A DNA stretch of 64,000 nucleotides, taken from the NCBI GenBank assembly GCA_023213395.1, contig CM041465.1, positions 120,969,741 through 121,033,740 on the forward strand, read 5' to 3'. The notes under the pieces were generated by a model that saw nothing but the letters and a program-made list of their open reading frames with translations, was not told where the DNA came from and did not search any database. Source of the DNA: Cycas panzhihuaensis. Taxonomy: Eukaryota; Cycadophyta. Of the stretch, positions 1-10,470 are shown piece after piece. The stretch's first letter is position 1. Every line of letters begins with the position of its first letter. The position numbers were made by a program, and so were the translations under genes.

Positions 1-77
1 ATCCTCTTCCATTCTTGATACTTATTTTGTCCTATTAGTCTGATGGTACATGCATTAAGCATATTTATAGCAGCCAT
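1..77 (-). pseudogene. R1 gag, N-terminal fragment
   Basis: An ATG on the minus strand at 77-75 opens a frame of about 25 codons to the window edge. It begins MAAINMLNACTIRL and ends near QEWKR, nearly the same as the start of R14 gag (61382) and close to R11 gag (48744). In Ty1/copia this region is the start of the gag (UBN2-like) capsid domain. It is only a fragment because the window ends here. Its state beyond the edge is unknown. Confidence 0.75.
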
Positions 78-2859
78 GTTGAAGTTGTAAGGCTTGAAGT
101 TAGCAGATGACTTGAAAACTCAAAGCTTTCGTCGCTTAAGTTCCACCTTCTAACAAACCAACAGTCCTGATCTTACTAGAAGATCCAACAACTGAATGGA
201 GTGATGAGGGGTGGAGGACTAGGCAAAGGAGTTGGTCCAACCCTGATCTATAGAAGAGATCCAACAGTTGGCCAAGTCAAATCTAGGACAAGGCAGGTAG
301 GGTTGATCTGCATGGACGTACCATGGTTTCCACAGGATTCATTTCCCAATAACACCCTTTTTGAACCTCCTTTCCCTCAAGCAACCTTAATTGTCGTGCA
401 CTGACGTACAGTCAGTTGGTCCCTTAAGGAATGCACCAAGCTTAAGGTTATTTTAGAGGCAAGATTTAAACCTTTTTCGGGCCTCTCCAACAAGATTTCA
501 AAGTCACTTTTTAGAAGATTAAAGTGGACTTAGGATTTATTTTACTTGCATGATGTACTTATGAAAGATTCTTGATTAATCTTATAATGAAAGGCTTCTA
601 AAGAAGCAATCTAGTACATCAAATGAGCACTTAGAAGTGTTGTTGCAAGAGCACTTAATGAAGTGAAATAGTGCTACACAAATCCAAGTAAAAATATGCT
701 TGAGCACAATGATTTTTGAGAATGTAAGCACTTTCCATGAAATGTGAGGTTCAAACCTCTAAAGATTTGTAAAGAGGTAATCTTTCGACAAAAAGCGAGG
801 AAGACCCAGCTTTCTGTTAAACGAGATTGATCGAACTTGTGATTCATTAGATCTTTCTAATAAGTGTCGGCTAAATAGATCAGGTAAATAAGTCTCGACT
901 GTTTAGCGATTTGATAATCAAATTCATTCTTGAAGAAATTATGACTATGAGTCAAATTTGATCCAAATTGAGAGATGTTTTTTTTCTGTTATTAGAAATT
1001 GAACTAGTAATTTTCTCTCTTTTCCAGAGATATCCATTTTGAAGGACGATCTGTTCAACTCTCTTCTTATAGGTGAATAAAACTTTCTTTTCCTCATAAA
1101 ATAGATCAATTTGTGTAGAAAATAGATGGATGTCCCTTATATCCATAGAGAAAAGCAAACCAGGCAAAGGATGATCCATCAGTTTTTGCAACTCGATCGC
1201 ATATGACGGATCCATTAAGAAGAGCAAAGCAAAGCCTTGTGATGAAAGTACAAGTGGGTTCCTTTTAATGCTCAAGATGAAGAGAAGAAGACCACTTGCA
1301 AAATGAAGACACCGAGCACCAAGTGTTGGAACTTCAAAATAGTCTCAACGATCAACAAATAAAGTGATTTTATTAAGTAAAAGTGTTCTTGAGCCCCTTT
1401 TTGTGACTAAGGGCAATAGGTCACCATGCAAGATGCCTTAGAAAAAGTGTTGAGATAGTGATAAATATCACTTTGACAAGGTATCAACACTTTAAAATCA
1501 CTTTAACAAGGCCTTTTAAAACTTGTACAACATGAAGTAAGTGTTAAATAAAGCTTGGAATGCCAAAAACAAAGGTTGAAAAGTTTTTTTTTTTTTTGAA
1601 ACTTTGAGCAACAAGGACACCATGCAGGGAGCCTTAATAAGCACTTTAAAACAAGTATTTTTAATCTTCAATGATGAGAAAATGACTTAGCATCAGCCAT
1701 TTAATGAACTCACTAAGTATCAAAGAAGATTTTTGACTTCAAAAGTGAAAAAAAGATGATTTTTTCCTTAAATAATTTAAGCTAAAGGTCATAATGCAAG
1801 GTGCCTTGAATAAAAAAAGCTTGAAAAAGGAAAACATTTCACTTTTTTAATGTGAAAAATCACAACAAAATACTTGACTTAGTCTTTTGACACTAAAGTG
1901 AGATTAATGATGTCAAAAAATTAAAAAATCGCTGAAGAAACCTTGAATTTGACTTAGAAAAAGTGATTTTCAGCAATTTAAAGTGACTTAATATAAAACT
2001 TAAGAATATAAAAGTTTATCAAAGTGAGAATATTCAAAGGAATATTCTTAAAGATATAAACTAAAGTTCATAAAGTTAAAGTTTCTTTGAAAATTTTCAA
2101 AATAAAAGTGAACTCGTCGAATGGCGGCTCGGGCAGATTTCCGTAACATGCAGGTGGTTAGAACTCAGCGTAGACTCCACGGATCGAGACGATATTTTGA
2201 GGGCAGGGTAACACACCATATATGGAGCTATATCTGCAATTTCAGCACGTTTCGTTGCTTGTAGACAGAGAACAGACGAAATGAAGCAAAAGTTGGGCAC
2301 ACGACAAAAGGGAGATGAAATCAGACGTACAACAGTTTTAGCTCTCGTTTCTTCTTTGTGAATTATTTATGGGGCCCATTAAGGAGTGTGTAGATCTTTT
2401 CCAGATGAGCAGGACACTCCAACAAGTGTGCATGAGAAATTTGAATTCTCCAAGTGGGGTTTGAGGGCTAAAAATTGGCTAGACTTGAAACATAGCTTGT
2501 TGAAAGTTTGTAGCTTGAGATAAACTCAGTCAATGAGGTTTAGAAACCCTCATACTACTCCAACACCTTGATCTGCAGGAAGAACCAGTTGAAAAGGCCA
2601 ATTTTTAGTAAAAAAATACAAGAAAATGTAAGTAAACCAATTGAAAACCTCTGATGAAGGTCTGAAAAAGATTTCAGAAGTGTATAATGAGCTCCAACCT
2701 TTAGAATACTCCAGAAAATCCTTGATCCGCAGTGGTAAGCTTAAACAAACCTCGGATCGCCTTCAAAGAGCGAAGGTTGTCACCAAGGGTTTGTAAAACA
2801 CACTTTAAATCTCTCTTAAACAAAAAAAAAAATCAGAACAGAGGGAACTAGTCTCCTTT
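78..2859 (-). other. R1 5' leader, non-coding
   Basis: This is the untranslated leader between primer binding site and gag. It is A/T-rich, with a more GC-rich patch around 2110-2330. Segments around 78-700 and 1250-1350 align by eye with the R14 leader. The scattered short reading frames have no recognisable domain. Confidence 0.7.
750..1250. other. R1-specific insertion in the leader
   Basis: R14 passes directly from a TTGAGTACAATGATAAAG-like stretch to GGGTTCCTTTTAA, whereas R1 has about 480 extra bases between the equivalent points. The extra DNA holds a 107-codon minus-strand frame (1275-952) that I do not recognise; its product is rich in Leu, Ile, Lys and Phe. I saw no terminal repeats or clear target duplication. 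It could be an insertion in R1 or a deletion in R14. Boundaries are approximate. Confidence 0.4.
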
Positions 2860-2872
2860 AGCTCTGATACCA
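2860..2872 (-). other. R1 primer binding site (iMet tRNA)
   Basis: AGCTCTGATACCA on the plus strand is the reverse complement of TGGTATCAGAGCT, the usual plant iMet-tRNA primer site. It lies two bases from the LTR and fixes the minus orientation. Confidence 0.85.
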
Positions 2873-2874
2873 AA

Positions 2875-3419
2875 TGTTGAAAGTGCCAAAGGCCTATGAA
2901 ATCCAAGATCTAGAAGATAGATTCTCTCTAGTTCTTGAAAGCAAGAGATCTAAACTAATAATGAAAATAAGATTAACATGAGCAAGATCAAAGCACAAAG
3001 AGAGAGAACAAATGATACCAAATGGGAGGTGATGGAATTGGTCCAATCTGCAAATGAATATCCGTTTGATTAGCAAACTGGTAGTATAATAATACAACTC
3101 CAACTCTATATGAGAAACATTAGAAGAGGTCTTAATATATAGAGTGATAGAAGGGACCTAAGGCATTGGATGTTTGACAAGTGTCAAACATCCAAGGTAC
3201 ATGCCTTGCATGTAGAACATGTGTCCTTTTGGGTTCTCAAGTGAGCAAAAGTGCATGGGGGTCCATTTGACCCTTAAGTGACAATATTGTGTCACTAGGA
3301 AAGAATATGGGTGTGCACTTTATCACTTAAGCGATAAGTCACCCCATAAAGTACAAAAGTGCAAATAATACATGAAATTAAAGTACATAAGCTTAACATG
3401 TAAACATGAGGTTTTAACA
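2875..3419 (-). repeat. R1 5' LTR
   Basis: A 545-bp segment that starts TGTTGAAAGTGCC and ends GGTTTTAACA on the plus strand (TG...CA ends). It is flanked on its left by the primer binding site. It aligns in patches with the R14 LTR (TGAGCAAAAGTGCA, GACCCTTAAGT, CTTAACAT), so it is a diverged LTR of the same type. Confidence 0.8.
3133..3143 (-). promoter_or_regulatory. TATA-like box in R1 LTR
   Basis: TTAATATATAG on the plus strand reads CTATATATTAA on the element strand. It is about 280 bases into the LTR, a plausible core promoter position. The call rests on sequence only. Confidence 0.45.
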
Positions 3420-4379
3420 CCTCGTACCTTGGGAGTTGCCTTGTAAGCTTAGATTTGAAGTTGCCCATGTATCGGTAGACAACTCAGACTGAGGCACACA
3501 CCATGGCCTATTGAAATTATTGTCAAGTGCAACAAAACTTTGGACCTTTTATGCCTCCTTTCTCTATTCTCGATTGGCGCTTACTGATAGACCTGCTGAG
3601 TCACATAGACAACATCTTGCAATATTCAAAACGAATCATAGGTATGGCCTATGGACTGTTGTAGTCACACAAACTTCTTCATGGCAGTATGATTTTAGCT
3701 AGTCTTTCTTCAATATAGGTCTACAACGATTTTGCCTTTGTCTTTAAATCGACCCACGATCACTGGTCTTAGTTCTTCGATTAGCTTCAATGGACTCTCC
3801 ACATTGACTTGCTTTTTGTTTAGTGTGATTTACCCTTTTCCATAGGAGTCTAGCAACTCTATAATCAACCACATATTGTGCCTGCTTGTCCCTCATGCCC
3901 TAGCGTCAATCTTTGTAAACCTAATTTCTATGACGTCTCCTCCTTGTGGAAATTTTGCCCCAAATTACTCTTCGCCCTTCTGATTGGCATGCCTTTTTAG
4001 TCGTCGACACTGGAATGTAGACCAAAGATCTTACTCTAAATACACAATTAGGCACACAATAGGTCAATCAATTATCTCCATGAATCGAGGGCGCATAAAA
4101 TGATAGCATTAACCACGAATCACTTGGTAACCAATGCCATACGTTACAGGATTTTGCAATAGGCTCCTCCTTAACAACAACAGGATGGCAATCATTAACT
4201 AGTCATAGTTTATTTCTCCATACAAATGTGATGATGCTTGACGATGCAAGGTTGATTAAGCATGCAGATGTAATAGTGGTGCAATGGTGACAATGCATAC
4301 AATTCGGCTCTTCTCTTCATGCAAACGGTGGGACAAATTCACAATCTTTAACAGGACACATAGGGTTATCCACATAGTT
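3420..4379. other. Unassigned DNA between R1 and R2
   Basis: About 960 bases with no LTR ends, primer site or complete gene that I can recognise. The only coding-like stretch is at 3710-3880 on the minus strand, listed separately. It may be the older substrate that R1 and R2 inserted into. Confidence 0.5.
3710..3880 (-). pseudogene. Unrecognised protein-like remnant
   Basis: One minus-strand frame reads like real protein for about 55 codons, with one TAA at 3832-3830. It includes the stretch LKLIEELRPVIVGRFKDKGK followed by IVVD. The charged and aliphatic alternation and lack of low complexity look unlike random A/T-rich DNA. Beyond about 3710 the reading breaks into other frames. I do not recognise a family. 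It could be a host exon remnant or part of an unfamiliar transposon protein. Confidence 0.35.
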
Positions 4380-5027
4380 TCTTGATGATCAATATGCAAC
4401 AAAGGGTGGTTCTTAGGGCACTCAATGAATGTCACACATGCGCAGTTGAAAAGAACTCAAGAAATAAACCCTCTTCAATAAACAATTTTACAAGAGAACA
4501 AACAAGCTCAAACGAAATCAACTGGAGTTCCAACGAGTTGAAACAGACCAACAGATGTATGTACAGAATAGAGTGAAATGATGTTCCATTTCCATAAACA
4601 GAGTCATAAACGAGCTTGATCTTGAAATCAACAACAACAATAATCTTCAAGTGGGTAGCAACTTCTTGCTCTAATACCGTGTGAAAAACGTAGGTATCAT
4701 CCATCATCACTAACATAACATTTGATAAGACGAAAATAGATCAATAGATTTTTCATATATTACTTGTAATGAATACATACATATATATAGATTACGATCA
4801 CTGCACATCTAACCAATGATATGAAGTGACTGAGATGACAACCACTAAACACACTTATTAATGTCTTATTATAATATTCCTAAAGGGGAGAAGACTGACT
4901 CCTTAACACTAACATACCTAACACTATTTTATCCTAATAACATTAGACCACTAACATACCTAGACTATTTTATCCTAATAACATACTTAACACTATTTTA
5001 TCCTAATAACATTATTAACACTAAACA
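4380..5027 (-). mobile_element. R2: copia-type element, LTR plus leader stub
   Basis: CTCTAATACCG at 4669-4679 resembles a reversed iMet primer site with a changed last base, and is followed directly by TGTGAAAAACG, taken as the LTR start at 4680. The LTR would end at AACACTAAACA (5027). To the left are about 300 bases of leader. Its 94-codon minus frame (4716-4432) has no recognised domain. The left boundary is not visible, and there is no second LTR or pol. Confidence 0.5.
4680..5027 (-). repeat. R2 putative 5' LTR with internal repeats
   Basis: A 348-bp candidate LTR with TG...CA ends next to the primer-like site. Its right end carries three copies of ACTATTTTATCCTAATAACA, starting at 4923, 4964 and 4992. 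The call rests on one LTR only. Confidence 0.5.
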
Positions 5028-5045
5028 TTATTTCTAATAGCTACA

Positions 5046-5330
5046 ATCGATTACAGATTGCCCCAGAAGATCAAGCCAAAACAACTTTTTTGACAGAATG
5101 GGGAACTTATGCATATAGGGTAATGCCCTTTCTCTTGACTAATGCGCCTGCCACATTCCAGTGCATTGCCATCAATATCTTTCAAAAAATGATTAGAGAA
5201 AAAGTCACAGTGCTCCTTGATGATTAGGCTCTATGGGTTAATGAAAAATCACATGGACAATCTTAGGGAAATGTTACAAACATGTAGAGAAAATAGCCTT
5301 TGTTTTAATCCAGAAAAAATGTACCTTCTT
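5046..5330 (+). pseudogene. R3 gypsy reverse transcriptase, 5' fragment
   Basis: The frame from about 5046 translates to a Ty3/gypsy RT palm segment with YAYRVMPF, then TNAPATFQ, then a VLLDD catalytic motif (LDD codons 5216-5224) followed at once by a TAG. It then continues in a shifted frame to FNPEK near 5310, where one extra A shifts the frame again. The reading stops at 5330, where R4 is inserted, and resumes at 26815. No earlier part of R3 (5' LTR, gag, protease) is visible to the left, so R3 is truncated there. Confidence 0.85.
5326..5330. repeat. Target site duplication of R4, left copy
   Basis: TTCTT immediately before R4 is repeated exactly at 26810-26814 immediately after it. Confidence 0.9.
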
Positions 5331-5791
5331 TGGAGCGAACACTTTCCTCTCACTCACAGAATCCCAGAACGTCTAAGACAAAGTCTGCTGAAAATTTACT
5401 AATGATAACAAAAGTACAAAAATAGCAAATATGCCAATCAAAATGGACAAGGAATGCAATCCGTAGGGCTAGCCAATACTGCTTAGAATATGCTTGATTC
5501 ACCCAATATCATGTTTGAGATGGCCAACCCTCTTCGAGGCAAGGTTACCTCCAGAAATTGCAGCCCAAATGGGCAAGCTAATTGTAGCCCTGAAAGCCTA
5601 GTTTATGCTAAGAGAAGACCACCACATGATGATTTGGAATGGGGGCTCCAACCCCTATATATAGAGACATTTAATCTTCAAAAGGGAGTCGGCTAGAAAA
5701 GAGATAGTTCACTAAGACTGAACTTAACATGAAGTCGCCCAGAAGACAGGCCATGACTAGTTCAATTAGAAGAGAAATTGGGAATGCAACA
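5331..5791 (-). repeat. R4 3' LTR
   Basis: A 461-bp segment starting TGGAGCGAACACTTTCC and ending GGAATGCAACA, paired with 26347-26809. The two copies are clearly alike but carry many substitutions and small indels, so the insertion is old. Confidence 0.92.
5656..5668 (-). promoter_or_regulatory. TATA box in R4 LTR
   Basis: CCTATATATAGAG is a strong TATA-like core, about 130 bases into the LTR on the element strand. It is conserved in the other R4 LTR at 26672-26684. Confidence 0.55.
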
Positions 5792-5795
5792 AAGT

Positions 5796-5806
5796 CCCTC
5801 CTCTCT
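5796..5806 (-). other. R4 polypurine tract
   Basis: CCCTCCTCTCT on the plus strand is a purine tract on the element strand, four bases from the 3' LTR. It marks the start of plus-strand DNA synthesis and confirms orientation. Confidence 0.7.
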
Positions 5807-5822
5807 AAAATATGCTTTGACT

Positions 5823-6173
5823 TCAAAGCATGCGTAGATTTGGATGTTGTTGTATCCATTCTTCTGATTTCCACGTAGGATCATCTAAATCTAAAGTCTT
5901 CCACTTAATGAGGTATTCTTTGACTTTCCTGGATCGTAATTCTTTTGTTCTTATTTGTAAAATCCCTTGTGGTTCAAAGATAATCTTCCCTTTTTCATCT
6001 AACTCAGGGACTATTGTTTGATGGGTTACCTTTTCCCCTACCTTTTGTTTAAGGCAAGATACATGAAAAACATTGTGGATCTTGCTTCCTGGTGGTAATG
6101 CTAGTTGGTAAGCTACTTCCCTAATTTTCCCAGTAATTTGATAAACTCTGAAGAATCGTGGTGCCAATTTTTA
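5823..6173 (-). pseudogene. R4 integrase C-terminus with chromodomain
   Basis: The minus-strand frame 6167-5823 begins MAPRFFRVYQITGKI, matching the region after the integrase core (F.GP..V...G...Y.L.LP). It then has HNVFHVSCLKQK and ends in a chromodomain with YLIKWKTLDLDDPTWKSEE. Chromodomains of this kind target chromoviruses to heterochromatin. The end at HPNLRML is close to the expected stop. This part is open for 114 codons. The frame breaks upstream of it, so it is not expressed as a complete polyprotein. Confidence 0.88.
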
Positions 6174-7240
6174 TCTATTTGTTTGTTTCATTGACGATTG
6201 CTTGTAAGGTTGGAGTCTGAGAAAGACCCAGTCTCCAATTATGAAACTCCTTTTAGATCTTTTGGTATCAGCTTGCTATTTCATTCTATTCCGTGCTGTA
6301 TTTAAATTGTCTTTTAAAATCCTCATTGTTTGCTCCATCTATTCTTGTTGTTCACGTACTGCTTGTACTTGTGATACTTTCGTTCATGAGAGTATAGATG
6401 GTGGCTCATACCCATATAATGCCTAGAAAGGTGTCATTTTTGTTGCCGAGTGGTAAGTGGTATTGTACCACCATTCAGCCAAATGGAGCCATCGATGCCA
6501 TTGAGTTTGCTTATTAGAAGAAAAGTTTCTTAAATATCCTTCTAGGCACTTGTTGATTGCTTATGTCTGTCCATTTGATTGCGGGTGGTAGGCTGTACTC
6601 ATATTTAATTTTGTTCCCACTAATTTGAACAGATCTTGCCAAAAATGATTTGTGAACTTTGGATCCCTATCACTAACTATAATTTTGGGAAGCCCATTCA
6701 AACGATGTATCTCCTTCATGTATATCTCAGCTATTTGACTTGCTTTTGCCATTGATTGTGTGCCCTTAAAATGAGTGTATTTTGTTAACCTCTCTACAAC
6801 TACAAGGATGGCATCTTTCCCTTCAGATCGTGGGAGTCCCATGATAAAGTCCATTGAGATTTCTTCCCACTTTTGATGTGGAATAGGTAATGGTTGTAGT
6901 AATACTGGACTCTTTACGCATTCATTCTTGTTTCATTGGCATGAATTGCATTCAGAGATACAGTTGAGGATATCTGCTTTTATTCCCTTCCAATAAAAAG
7001 AATTTCGTATCTTCTGGTATGTTTTATCGATTCCTGTATGTTCTATTGTTGGCACTGAGTGAGCTTCTTCTAGTATGGCCTTCTTTACTTTAGAACTTGT
7101 CAGGATAAATATCTTTCCCTTTCTTAGAATTAATTCTCCTTATAATTTGAACTTGGAAGGATTTTGGTCCTTAATTCTTTCTAATATGTTCTGTTAAAGT
7201 TGATTGCTCTTATATTCCTTGGTCAACTCTCGAGTCTAGC
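6174..7240 (-). pseudogene. R4 integrase core
   Basis: On the minus strand 6854-6561 reads MDFIMGLPRSEGKDAILVVV, then KYTHF and VSDRDPKF, and ends in YHPQSNGQT. These are the core integrase signatures (D...D...E region) of Ty3/gypsy. Traces of the zinc-binding N-terminal part lie at about 6900-7080. Several frame breaks separate these pieces, and the Glu-containing part after NGQT (about 6560-6180) is broken by stops. Confidence 0.85.
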
Positions 7241-8073
7241 TGGGTGTGGCTATTGATATTGCTTTCAACGAAACTTCTTCATTGTTGTCCCTAGGAAGTC
7301 TTGAGAGAGCATCTGCAATGACATTTTCTTTACCCTTCTTATATACTATATTGAAATTGAATGTTTGAAGCTTGTTGACCCATTTCTGTTGTTCGTTGGA
7401 TAGTGTCTTCTGGTTTAAGAAATATTTGAGACTGTCGTGATCTATTCGAACTATAAACTTATTCCCTAATAAGTACTAACGCCATTGGTGTATGGCATGC
7501 ATGATTGCCAACATTTCTTTGTCATAAATAAGTTTGAGCTTCTCCCTATTATTTAATTTTCTACTTTCACAAGCAATAGGTCATTCATTTTGAATTAGTA
7601 CTACCCCTATTCCGAATCGTGAATTGTCGCATTCCAAAATGAACAATTGTGAAATTTTGGTGTTGATAGAACTAGAGCTATGACCATTGCTTTCTTGAGT
7701 TCTTCAAAGGCACTTTTTGCTTGTGGATTCCATATAAAAGTTTCATTTTTTGTAAGGTTCGTTAATGGGGATGCAATGTGAGCATATCCCTTTATAAATT
7801 TTCAAAGAAATCCTGTTGCTCCTAGGAAGCTCCTTACTCCTGTCACATTTGTTGGTATTAGCCAATTAATAATGACCTAAATCTTTTTCAGATCTATTTT
7901 TATCCCTTCCTTTGTGATAACATGGCCTAAATATTCCAACTCTTTTTTTCTGAACATGCATTTCTTTTGATTTGCATAGAATTGATTAGACTGCAGGATT
8001 TGTAGTACTGCTTTAATATGGTCTAGATACTCCTCCCATGTTTTACTATAGATCAGAATGTCATTGAAGAAGA
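7241..8073 (-). pseudogene. R4 RT C-terminal part and RNase H
   Basis: From 8073 leftwards the frame reads FFNDILIYSKTWEEYLDH and then a connection region with LEYLGHVITKEGI. The RT motif normally written FxDD is FFND here, so a catalytic Asp is lost. Further left, the RNase H start is visible around 7740-7680 (FIWNPQAKSAFEELKKA), with stops. R5 is inserted exactly at the FF codons, and the upstream half of RT lies at 18867-19316. Confidence 0.85.
8069..8073. repeat. Target site duplication of R5, left copy
   Basis: GAAGA before R5 is repeated at 18862-18866 after it. Confidence 0.9.
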
Positions 8074-8257
8074 TGTTAACAATCCCAATTGAGATGAAGC
8101 AAAAACTTGTATATACATCAAGCAAGATGACCGTTACAAACTAAATCATATCGATCCATCCCCGATTGCCAAGTGTCATCATCTTAGACTAAAGTTACAT
8201 TTGAGGGTGTCCTAACATTACCCCTTTTGCACCTAGATAAAACATTACACTCTAACA
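8074..8257 (-). repeat. R5 3' LTR
   Basis: A 184-bp segment starting TGTTAACAATCCC and ending ACTCTAACA. It lacks about 27 bases near its left end that are present in the other copy (around TTCCATGGAGATCTAG at 18688). LTRs near 200 bp are short for copia. Confidence 0.9.
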
Positions 8258-8270
8258 CCCTCTCTTAATG
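8258..8270 (-). other. R5 polypurine tract
   Basis: CCCTCTCTTAATG next to the 3' LTR is a purine tract on the element strand. Confidence 0.7.
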
Positions 8271-9105
8271 TTTTATCTCTAACAAACCTAATTTGTTTCT
8301 TAAATATTGAAGTGTCTCTTTTCCAAGAGATTTTGTCAGCAGGTTTGCAACTTGTTCAGAAGGTGGACAATATTCTAGATCAATTTCTCCATTGTGAACT
8401 TTTTCCCTGATGAAATGATGATGAACTTCTATATGTTTGGTTCTCGCATGAAAAATTGGATTTTTAGTTAACTTGATGGCGCTCTGATTGTCATATTTAG
8501 GGAAGTTGCTTTATTCTGTCGTTGTTCTAGATTAGTTAGGAGTTGTCTCAACTAGATGGCCTCGCGCGTTGCTGTTGCAGTTGCTTTGTATTCTGCCTCA
8601 GTGGATGATAATGCAATAGTAGCTTGTTTTTTGCTGCACCATGAAATTACTGAGGATCTTAGAAAAAAACAGTATCCACTAGTTGATTTCCTTTGTTCCT
8701 TGTCTCCTGCCCAGTTGGAGTCGCAAAAGCCTGACAGATTAGTTGATCCTCCTTCGTGATACACCAATTCAGGTTTGTTGTTTCCTTCAGGTACCTTAAA
8801 ATTCTCTTTGCGGCCTTCCAGTGTCTCACTTTAGGATTTTGCATATATCTGGATACTAATCCTATTAAATGAGATATATCAAGCCTAGTCGCTGTTAGAT
8901 AGATCAGACTTCTGATCAGTTGTCTATATAAGGTGATATTTGCTGCCTGCTCTGTATCGTCTACCATTAGTTCACAATTTGTTTCCATGGGAGTGGCACA
9001 AGGATTGCAATTTTCCATCTGGAATGTGGCTAATAGATCTTTGATGTATTTGCTTTGAGATAGAGCTACATAGTTTTGTTGTTGATGTATTTCCAGTCCC
9101 ATGTA
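8262..9105 (-). pseudogene. R5 RT end and RNase H
   Basis: The minus-strand frame continues the RT after R6 with YYMGLEIHQQQ, LSQSKYIKDLL and TLYRQLIRSLIYLT. It shifts frame and then shows the copia RNase H with FCDSNWAGDKEQRKSTSGYC and SSTEAEYKA. The tail (IEVHHHFIREKV-like and LLTKSL-like) is recognisable to about 8262 but broken by stops. It is homologous to the R6, R11 and R14 RNase H regions. Confidence 0.88.
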
Positions 9106-9110
9106 GTAGC
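9106..9110. repeat. Target site duplication of R6, left copy
   Basis: GTAGC before R6 corresponds to GTATC at 14747-14751 after it; one of five bases differs. The two sides join the R5 RT at the same codons. Confidence 0.75.
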
Positions 9111-9484
9111 TGTTAGAAATAATGCACATTCCATTTCATTTCATTTAAGTTCATTTTAGGTTCATTAGAATAATTCCTCACATGGAATATTCTATATAAG
9201 AATATTCTAGTGACAGAAGATTCCTAGTCAAAGTTTCTAGAAGTCAAAGATGCTCAACCATTTATGAGTTAGTTTGAGCACACCAAAAAGTATGGGGACG
9301 TTAGGAATTTGTTGAACCAACTCCTATGTTTAGACATCGTGTAAACTTATAAATAAGCAGTTGTATCATTCACATTTTTTTAATGAGAATTAGGAGAGTT
9401 TAGTCTTGTTGACGTATCATCACCTCTTGCTTCTTGCATGTGATTTTATGTTGTAAGATTAACTTTTATCCCCTTATTCTTACA
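9111..9484 (+). repeat. R6 5' LTR
   Basis: Starts TGTTAGAAATAATGC and ends TTATTCTTACA. Paired with 14373-14746 at the same length, with about eight substitutions and no indels seen. Confidence 0.95.
9348..9355 (+). promoter_or_regulatory. TATA box in R6 LTR
   Basis: TATAAATA lies about 237 bases into the LTR and is identical in the 3' LTR at 14610-14617. It probably directs the element transcript. Confidence 0.6.
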
Positions 9485-9496
9485 TGGTATTAGAGC
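9485..9496 (+). other. R6 primer binding site (iMet tRNA)
   Basis: TGGTATTAGAGC abuts the LTR. It differs by one base from TGGTATCAGAGC. Confidence 0.85.
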
Positions 9497-10470
9497 TTCC
9501 AGGTTCTGCCAAGTGTGCTAAGTTGCTCTAAAGACACTAGTGCCTTCAATCAATCTACTGTCTTAGCATCTAATGCTGTTAAAATTCTAGCCACATCTCA
9601 AAATCTCCTTTGTCCTTACCTTTGGTCTCGAGGCGGTTGTAGTTCACATACATCACTCAGAGTGTTAAAGCTCCAAACTTGACAGTAGAAACGAGAGAGA
9701 CGCCTCTACGGTCGGACAGAGGACGCAAGTAGCGATTCTGCGGAAGGCAGAGAGGCAGCGCCGAGCAGGAGAAGCAGGAGACTTAGTTGCCGTTGAGGAG
9801 CAACATGCCTGCACGGAGCCGTCGGCGTGACACCATTCGAGACCGAAGACGCAGACTGATGGACGGACAAGGGACGTACAACCGACAAATGAATGGCCGG
9901 ACCGAGCTGCCAAAACCTCCCAGCGGACGGGAGACGTTTCGCCAACGAGGAGATGGAGACTAACCCTGTCTCTTTCCCAGCAATCGGGAGCCAGCCGCCA
10001 CGTGAGACGGAATGACGGCGGTAGTACACGATCGTCGATCGACGAGCGGACCAATAACAACAAATTTTTTTATATATTTTTAATGTTTATAACTTTAAGT
10101 TATAAACATAAGTATATTCTTTGAATATACTTTTAATATTAACCTTTTAAATAGTTCTTTGAGTGATTATTTTATAAGGGTTAAAAGAATATCTCTTTCA
10201 AAGAGTTTTCTTGTTAGAAAATTTTATTATGAGTTTAATCTTTAATGATATTTCTTAATCATTAAGGATACTAAAGTTAACTAGAAGCTTTGTAATTTTA
10301 ATCCTTAAAAGGATTTGAAAGTGAACACCTTTTCACTATTTTGTGAAGGTTTGATACTCAAAAATTATTTTTTTTCATAATTCCTCCATTTTAATTGTAA
10401 ACACTGCCTGGCGGTCATTGAGTTAAAATTAAACTCACACTTGCGGTAGTATATTTTTTTACAAGTCATA
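9497..10470 (+). other. R6 leader with GC-rich island
   Basis: This 970-base leader has a sharply GC-rich part (about 9610-10055) between A/T-rich sequence. On the minus strand the island is open in two overlapping frames (10063-9665 and 10029-9706) with Ser, Arg and Leu-rich products and no recognised domain. On the plus strand it is interrupted by stops. The composition break may reflect captured host DNA or a structured leader. From 10060 to 10470 it is A/T-rich with nothing recognisable. Confidence 0.6.

Larger units (their letters stand above)
1..3419 (-). mobile_element. R1: copia LTR retrotransposon, 5' part, cut by window start
   Basis: The element reads right to left: 5' LTR (2875-3419), iMet-type primer binding site (2860-2872), a leader of about 2.8 kb, then the first codons of gag, which run off the window. 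The leader beside gag matches that of R14 (61383-61800) almost base for base over several hundred bases, so R1 and R14 are the same or sister families. The right flank after the LTR is CCTCG. The matching target duplication lies outside the window. Confidence 0.85.

Noticed and set aside
9665-10063. Possible host gene in the GC-rich part of R6
   Set aside because: Short, no domain, two frames open at once, as expected from GC-rich composition. Kept only as a composition finding.
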